This document shows, piece after piece, positions 57,521-64,000 of a DNA stretch of 64,000 nt; positions within the stretch are counted from its first letter, which is position 1; each line of letters begins with the position of its first letter. Under the pieces are notes generated by a model. The model worked only from the letters and a program-made list of their open reading frames with translations, ran no database searches and was not told the origin of the DNA. The position numbers and the translations under genes are program-made. The stretch comes from Paraphysomonas bandaiensis (taxonomy: Eukaryota; Chrysophyceae). Location of the stretch: positions 51,509 to 115,508 of the forward strand of contig CBFFRP010000212.1 in assembly GCA_965644295.1 (NCBI GenBank). Direction: 5' to 3'.

Positions 57521-60500
57521 TCAGGTTTCATTGGTGGATGGTGATGTGACATATGTCGATGACCTTTCGGACAAGGTATGAGTACAGATAGTATTGTATA
57601 GGTCGAGGGCGAGTTATATGCTGTATGTAGCTGATTAGTGTTCCCTGTGATATAACATCCATGCACCACTCTGATATTGTCGATTTCTGCGGCTTTAATA
57701 TGAGGATGCTCATACACCTGTGTTTTTGAGGGAGCTTATAAGTGAATACTGTTGACGTATGAAATGTGTTTTATATGTTGTTGTATGATCTTGACTGTGT
57801 ATAATGTTAATGTGTTATCAGGTTTCATTGGTGGATGGTGATGTGACATATGTCGATGACCTTTCGGACAAGGTATGAGTACAGATAGTATTGTATAGGT
57901 CGAGGGCGAGTTATATGCTGTATGTAGCTGATTAGTGTTCCCTGTGATATAACATCCATGCACCACTCTGATATTGTCGATTTCTGCGGCTTTAATATGA
58001 GGATGCTCATACACCTGTGTTTTTGAGGGAGCTTATAAGTGAACACTGTTGACGTATGAAATGTGTTTTATATGTTGTTGTATGATCTTGACTGTGTATA
58101 ATGTTAATGTGTTATCAGGTTTCATTGGTGGATGGTGATGTGACATATGTCGATGACCTTTCGGACAAGGTATGAGTACAGATAGTATTGTATAGGTCGA
58201 GGGCGAGTTATATGCTGTATGTAGCTGATTAGTGTTCCCTGTGATATAACATCCATGCACCACTCTGATATTGTCGATTTCTGCGGCTTTAATATGAGGA
58301 TGCTCATACACCTGTGTTTTTGAGGGAGCTTATAAGTGAACACTGTTGACGTATGAAATGTGTTTTATATGTTGTTGTATGATCTTGACTGTGTATAATG
58401 TTAATGTGTTATCAGGTTTCATTGGTGGATGGTGATGTGACATATGTCGATGACCTTTCGGACAAGGTATGAGTACAGATAGTATTGTATAGGTCGAGGG
58501 CGAGTTATATGCTGTATGTAGCTGATTAGTGTTCCCTGTGATATAACATCCATGCACCACTCTGATATTGTCGATTTCTGCGGCTTTAATATGAGGATGC
58601 TCATACACCTGTGTTTTTGAGGGAGCTTATAAGTGAACACTGTTGACGTATGAAATGTGTTTTATATGTTGTTGTATGATCTTGACTGTGTATAATGTTA
58701 ATGTGTTATCAGGTTTCATTGGTGGATGGTGATGTGACATATGTCGATGACCTTTCGGACAAGGTATGAGTACAGATAGTATTGTATAGGTCGAGGGCGA
58801 GTTATATGCTGTATGTAGCTGATTAGTGTTCCCTGTGATATAACATCCATGCACCACTCTGATATTGTCGATTTCTGCGGCTTTAATATGAGGATGCTCA
58901 TACACCTGTGTTTTTGAGGGAGCTTATAAGTGAACACTGTTGACGTATGAAATGTGTTTTATATGTTGTTGTATGATCTTGACTGTGTATAATGTTAATG
59001 TGTTATCAGGTTTCATTGGTGGATGGTGATGTGACATATGTCGATGACCTTTCGGACAAGGTATGAGTACAGATAGTATTGTATAGGTCGAGGGCGAGTT
59101 ATATGCTGTATGTAGCTGATTAGTGTTCCCTGTGATATAACATCCATGCACCACTCTGATATTGTCGATTTCTGCGGCTTTAATATGAGGATGCTCATAC
59201 ACCTGTGTTTTTGAGGGAGCTTATAAGTGAACACTGTTGACGTATGAAATGTGTTTTATATGTTGTTGTATGATCTTGACTGTGTATAATGTTAATGTGT
59301 TATCAGGTTTCATTGGTGGATGGTGATGTGACATATGTCGATGACCTTTCGGACAAGGTATGAGTACAGATAGTATTGTATAGGTCGAGGGCGAGTTATA
59401 TGCTGTATGTAGCTGATTAGTGTTCCCTGTGATATAACATCCATGCACCACTCTGATATTGTCGATTTCTGTGGTGATGTGACATATGTCGATGACCTTT
59501 CGGACAAGGTATGAGTACAGATAGTATTGTATAGGTCGAGGGCGAGTTATATGCTGTATGTAGCTGATTAGTGTTCCCTGTGATATAACATCCATGCACC
59601 ACTCTGATATTGTCGATTTCTGCGGCTTTAATATGAGGATGCTCATACACCTGTGTTTTTGAGGGAGCTTATAAGTGAACACTGTTGACGTATGAAATGT
59701 GTTTTATATGTTGTTGTATGATCTTGACTGTGTATAATGTTAATGTGTTATCAGGTTTCATTGGTGGATGGTGATGTGACATATGTCGATGACCTTTCGG
59801 ACAAGGTATGAGTACAGATAGTATTGTATAGGTCGAGGGCGAGTTATATGCTGTATGTAGCTGATTAGTGTTCCCTGTGATATAACATCCATGCACCACT
59901 CTGATATTGTCGATTTCTGCGGCTTTAATATGAGGATGCTCATACACCTGTGTTTTTGAGGGAGCTTATAAGTGAACACTGTTGACGTATGAAATGTGTT
60001 TTATATGTTGTTGTATGATCTTGACTGTGTATAATGTTAATGTGTTATCAGGTTTCATTGGTGGATGGTGATGTGACATATGTCGATGACCTTTCGGACA
60101 AGGTATGAGTACAGATAGTATTGTATAGGTCGAGGGCGAGTTATATGCTGTATGTAGCTGATTAGTGTTCCCTGTGATATAACATCCATGCACCACTCTG
60201 ATATTGTCGATTTCTGCGGCTTTAATATGAGGATGCTCATACACCTGTGTTTTTGAGGGAGCTTATAAGTGAACACTGTTGACGTATGAAATGTGTTTTA
60301 TATGTTGTTGTATGATCTTGACTGTGTATAATGTTAATGTGTTATCAGGTTTCATTGGTGGATGGTGATGTGACATATGTCGATGACCTTTCGGACAAGG
60401 TATGAGTACAGATAGTATTGTATAGGTCGAGGGCGAGTTATATGCTGTATGTAGCTGATTAGTGTTCCCTGTGATATAACATCCATGCACCACTCTGATA

Positions 60501-63500
60501 TTGTCGATTTCTGCGGCTTTAATATGAGGATGCTCATACACCTGTGTTTTTGAGGGAGCTTATAAGTGAACACTGTTGACGTATGAAATGTGTTTTATAT
60601 GTTGTTGTATGATCTTGACTGTGTATAATGTTAATGTGTTATCAGGTTTCATTGGTGGATGGTGATGTGACATATGTCGATGACCTTTCGGACAAGGTAT
60701 GAGTACAGATAGTATTGTATAGGTCGAGGGCGAGTTATATGCTGTATGTAGCTGATTAGTGTTCCCTGTGATATAACATCCATGCACCACTCTGATATTG
60801 TCGATTTCTGCGGCTTTAATATGAGGATGCTCATACACCTGTGTTTTTGAGGGAGCTTATAAGTGAATACTGTTGACGTATGAAATGTGTTTTATATGTT
60901 GTTGTATGATCTTGACTGTGTATAATGTTAATGTGTTATCAGGTTTCATTGGTGGATGGTGATGTGACATATGTCGATGACCTTTCGGACAAGGTATGAG
61001 TACAGATAGTATTGTATAGGTCGAGGGCGAGTTATATGCTGTATGTAGCTGATTAGTGTTCCCTGTGATATAACATCCATGCACCACTCTGATATTGTCG
61101 ATTTCTGCGGCTTTAATATGAGGATGCTCATACACCTGTGTTTTTGAGGGAGCTTATAAGTGAACACTGTTGACGTATGAAATGTGTTTTATATGTTGTT
61201 GTATGATCTTGACTGTGTATAATGTTAATGTGTTATCAGGTTTCATTGGTGGATGGTGATGTGACATATGTCGATGACCTTTCGGACAAGGTATGAGTAC
61301 AGATAGTATTGTATAGGTCGAGGGCGAGTTATATGCTGTATGTAGCTGATTAGTGTTCCCTGTGATATAACATCCATGCACCACTCTGATATTGTCGATT
61401 TCTGCGGCTTTAATATGAGGATGCTCATACACCTGTGTTTTTGAGGGAGCTTATAAGTGAACACTGTTGACGTATGAAATGTGTTTTATATGTTGTTGTA
61501 TGATCTTGACTGTGTATAATGTTAATGTGTTATCAGGTTTCATTGGTGGATGGTGATGTGACATATGTCGATGACCTTTCGGACAAGGTATGAGTACAGA
61601 TAGTATTGTATAGGTCGAGGGCGAGTTATATGCTGTATGTAGCTGATTAGTGTTCCCTGTGATATAACATCCATGCACCACTCTGATATTGTCGATTTCT
61701 GCGGCTTTAATATGAGGATGCTCATACACCTGTGTTTTTGAGGGAGCTTATAAGTGAACACTGTTGACGTATGAAATGTGTTTTATATGTTGTTGTATGA
61801 TCTTGACAGTGTATAATGTTAATGTGTTACTATGATCTTGACAGTGTATAATGTTAATGTGTTATCAGGTTTCATTGGTGGATGGTGATGTGACATATGT
61901 CGATGACCTTTCGGACAAGGTATGAGTACAGATAGTATTGTATAGGTCGAGGGCGAGTTATATGCTGTATGTAGCTGATTAGTGTTCCCTGTGATATAAC
62001 ATCCATGCACCACTCTGATATTGTCGATTTCTGCGGCTTTAATATGAGGATGCTCATACACCTGTGTTTTTGAGGGAGCTTATAAGTGAACACTGTTGAC
62101 GTATGAAATGTGTTTTATATGTTGTTGTATGATCTTGACTGTGTATAATGTTAATGTGTTATCAGGTTTCATTGGTGGATGGTGATGTGACATATGTCGA
62201 TGACCTTTCGGACAAGGTATGAGTACAGATAGTATTGTATAGGTCGAGGGCGAGTTATATGCTGTATGTAGCTGATTAGTGTTCCCTGTGATATAACATC
62301 CATGCACCACTCTGATATTGTCGATTTCTGCGGCTTTAATATGAGGATGCTCATACACCTGTGTTTTTGAGGGAGCTTATAAGTGAACACTGTTGACGTA
62401 TGAAATGTGTTTTATATGTTGTTGTATGATCTTGACTGTGTATAATGTTAATGTGTTATCAGGTTTCATTGGTGGATGGTGATGTGACATATGTCGATGA
62501 CCTTTCGGACAAGGTATGAGTACAGATAGTATTGTATAGGTCGAGGGCGAGTTATATGCTGTATGTAGCTGATTAGTGTTCCCTGTGATATAACATCCAT
62601 GCACCACTCTGATATTGTCGATTTCTGCGGCTTTAATATGAGGATGCTCATACACCTGTGTTTTTGAGGGAGCTTATAAGTGAATACTGTTGACGTATGA
62701 AATGTGTTTTATATGTTGTTGTATGATCTTGACTGTGTATAATGTTAATGTGTTATCAGGTTTCATTGGTGGATGGTGATGTGACATATGTCGATGACCT
62801 TTCGGACAAGGTATGAGTACAGATAGTATTGTATAGGTCGAGGGCGAGTTATATGCTGTATGTAGCTGATTAGTGTTCCCTGTGATATAACATCCATGCA
62901 CCACTCTGATATTGTCGATTTCTGCGGCTTTAATATGAGGATGCTCATACACCTGTGTTTTTGAGGGAGCTTATAAGTGAACACTGTTGACGTATGAAAT
63001 GTGTTTTATATGTTGTTGTATGATCTTGACTGTGTATAATGTTAATGTGTTATCAGGTTTCATTGGTGGATGGTGATGTGACATATGTCGATGACCTTTC
63101 GGACAAGGTATGAGTACAGATAGTATTGTATAGGTCGAGGGCGAGTTATATGCTGTATGTAGCTGATTAGTGTTCCCTGTGATATAACATCCATGCACCA
63201 CTCTGATATTGTCGATTTCTGCGGCTTTAATATGAGGATGCTCATACACCTGTGTTTTTGAGGGAGCTTATAAGTGAACACTGTTGACGTATGAAATGTG
63301 TTTTATATGTTGTTGTATGATCTTGACTGTGTATAATGTTAATGTGTTATCAGGTTTCATTGGTGGATGGTGATGTGACATATGTCGATGACCTTTCGGA
63401 CAAGGTATGAGTACAGATAGTATTGTATAGGTCGAGGGCGAGTTATATGCTGTATGTAGCTGATTAGTGTTCCCTGTGATATAACATCCATGCACCACTC

Positions 63501-64000
63501 TGATATTGTCGATTTCTGCGGCTTTAATATGAGGATGCTCATACACCTGTGTTTTTGAGGGAGCTTATAAGTGAACACTGTTGACGTATGAAATGTGTTT
63601 TATATGTTGTTGTATGATCTTGACTGTGTATAATGTTAATGTGTTATCAGGTTTCATTGGTGGATGGTGATGTGACATATGTCGATGACCTTTCGGACAA
63701 GGTATGAGTACAGATAGTATTGTATAGGTCGAGGGCGAGTTATATGCTGTATGTAGCTGATTAGTGTTCCCTGTGATATAACATCCATGCACCACTCTGA
63801 TATTGTCGATTTCTGCGGCTTTAATATGAGGATGCTCATACACCTGTGTTTTTGAGGGAGCTTATAAGTGAACACTGTTGACGTATGAAATGTGTTTTAT
63901 ATGTTGTTGTATGATCTTGACTGTGTATAATGTTAATGTGTTATCAGGTTTCATTGGTGGATGGTGATGTGACATATGTCGATGACCTTTCGGACAAGGT
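57521..64000 (+). repeat. 297-bp tandem repeat array (satellite or tandem exon array), continues past the window
   Basis: Units start (at TCAGGTTTCATTGG) at 57521 and then every 297 bp, with two size variants. The unit from 59303 is 448 bp, because a 151-bp partial duplication is present. The unit from 61533 is 332 bp, because a 35-bp duplication adds TATGATCTTGACAGTGTATA and following bases. There are 21 full units and a 57-bp partial at the edge. Identity between units is near 100%; the main variant is GAATACTG instead of GAACACTG in units 1, 11 and 17. 297 is divisible by three, so frames repeat, but every frame has stops. On the + strand each unit contains a 51-nt open stretch between TTATCAG and GTATGAGT. 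The array begins ~360 bp upstream of the GH92 start codon. Confidence 0.9.

Noticed and set aside
57736-63843. Repeated 92- and 73-codon minus-strand frames in the 297-bp array
   Set aside because: They recur only because the unit length is a multiple of three. Each frame ends in a stop within one unit, lacks splice signals on that strand, and shows no protein-like features.

Overview
The window is nuclear DNA from a eukaryotic protist. Genes are interrupted by many very short GT-AG introns, mostly 38-62 nt, and intergenic DNA is AT-rich. The proteins include an Argonaute, p24 cargo receptor, DHHC acyltransferase, USP5-type deubiquitinase, full-size ABCG transporter and a GH92 mannosidase. 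A large secreted subtilase carries GDGW repeats and a Pro/Ser/Thr stalk of the PS-x-x-P-T type that I associate with stramenopiles and other SAR algae or flagellates. A small protein resembling ciliary inner-microtubule proteins hints at a flagellated stage. I infer a stramenopile-like or other SAR protist; the species cannot be named from this sequence.

Layout. 1-2.9 kb is gene-poor, with a hairpin and one decayed ORF. 3-16.7 kb is gene-dense: LRR/EF-hand protein (-), subtilase (+), p24 protein (-), CCA-adding enzyme (+). 16.7-19.6 kb holds a degenerate terminal-inverted-repeat element. 19.6-23.7 kb has a two-TM protein (-) and a triplicated EF-hand protein (+). 24.3-25.3 kb holds copies of a dispersed repeat that recurs at 38 and 44.5 kb. 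25.5-37 kb carries USP5 (-), tRNA-Arg(TCG) (-), a ciliary-like small protein (+), a TMEM184/DUF300 protein (-), a possible micro-membrane protein (-) and a DHHC protein (+). 40-57.2 kb carries Argonaute (-), ABCG (-), a sepiapterin-reductase-like SDR (-), a coiled-coil protein (+) and a GH92 mannosidase (-). From 57,521 to the window edge lies a 297-bp tandem array of 21 complete units plus a partial one.

I rebuilt each multi-exon gene by joining reading frames at GT/AG sites and checked that every total CDS length is divisible by three. Exon coordinates are in the entries; all are predictions without transcript support.

The genes are mostly unrelated housekeeping, secretory and signalling functions arranged as divergent pairs that share 0.1-0.6 kb promoters. 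Those promoters repeatedly contain palindromes built on GTATAC / TACCGGTA. The most unusual element is the 297-bp array. Each unit carries, on the + strand, a 51-nt open segment (17 codons) bounded by a plausible acceptor and a GTATGAGT donor. It may therefore be a tandem-exon array, although plain satellite DNA is the main alternative.
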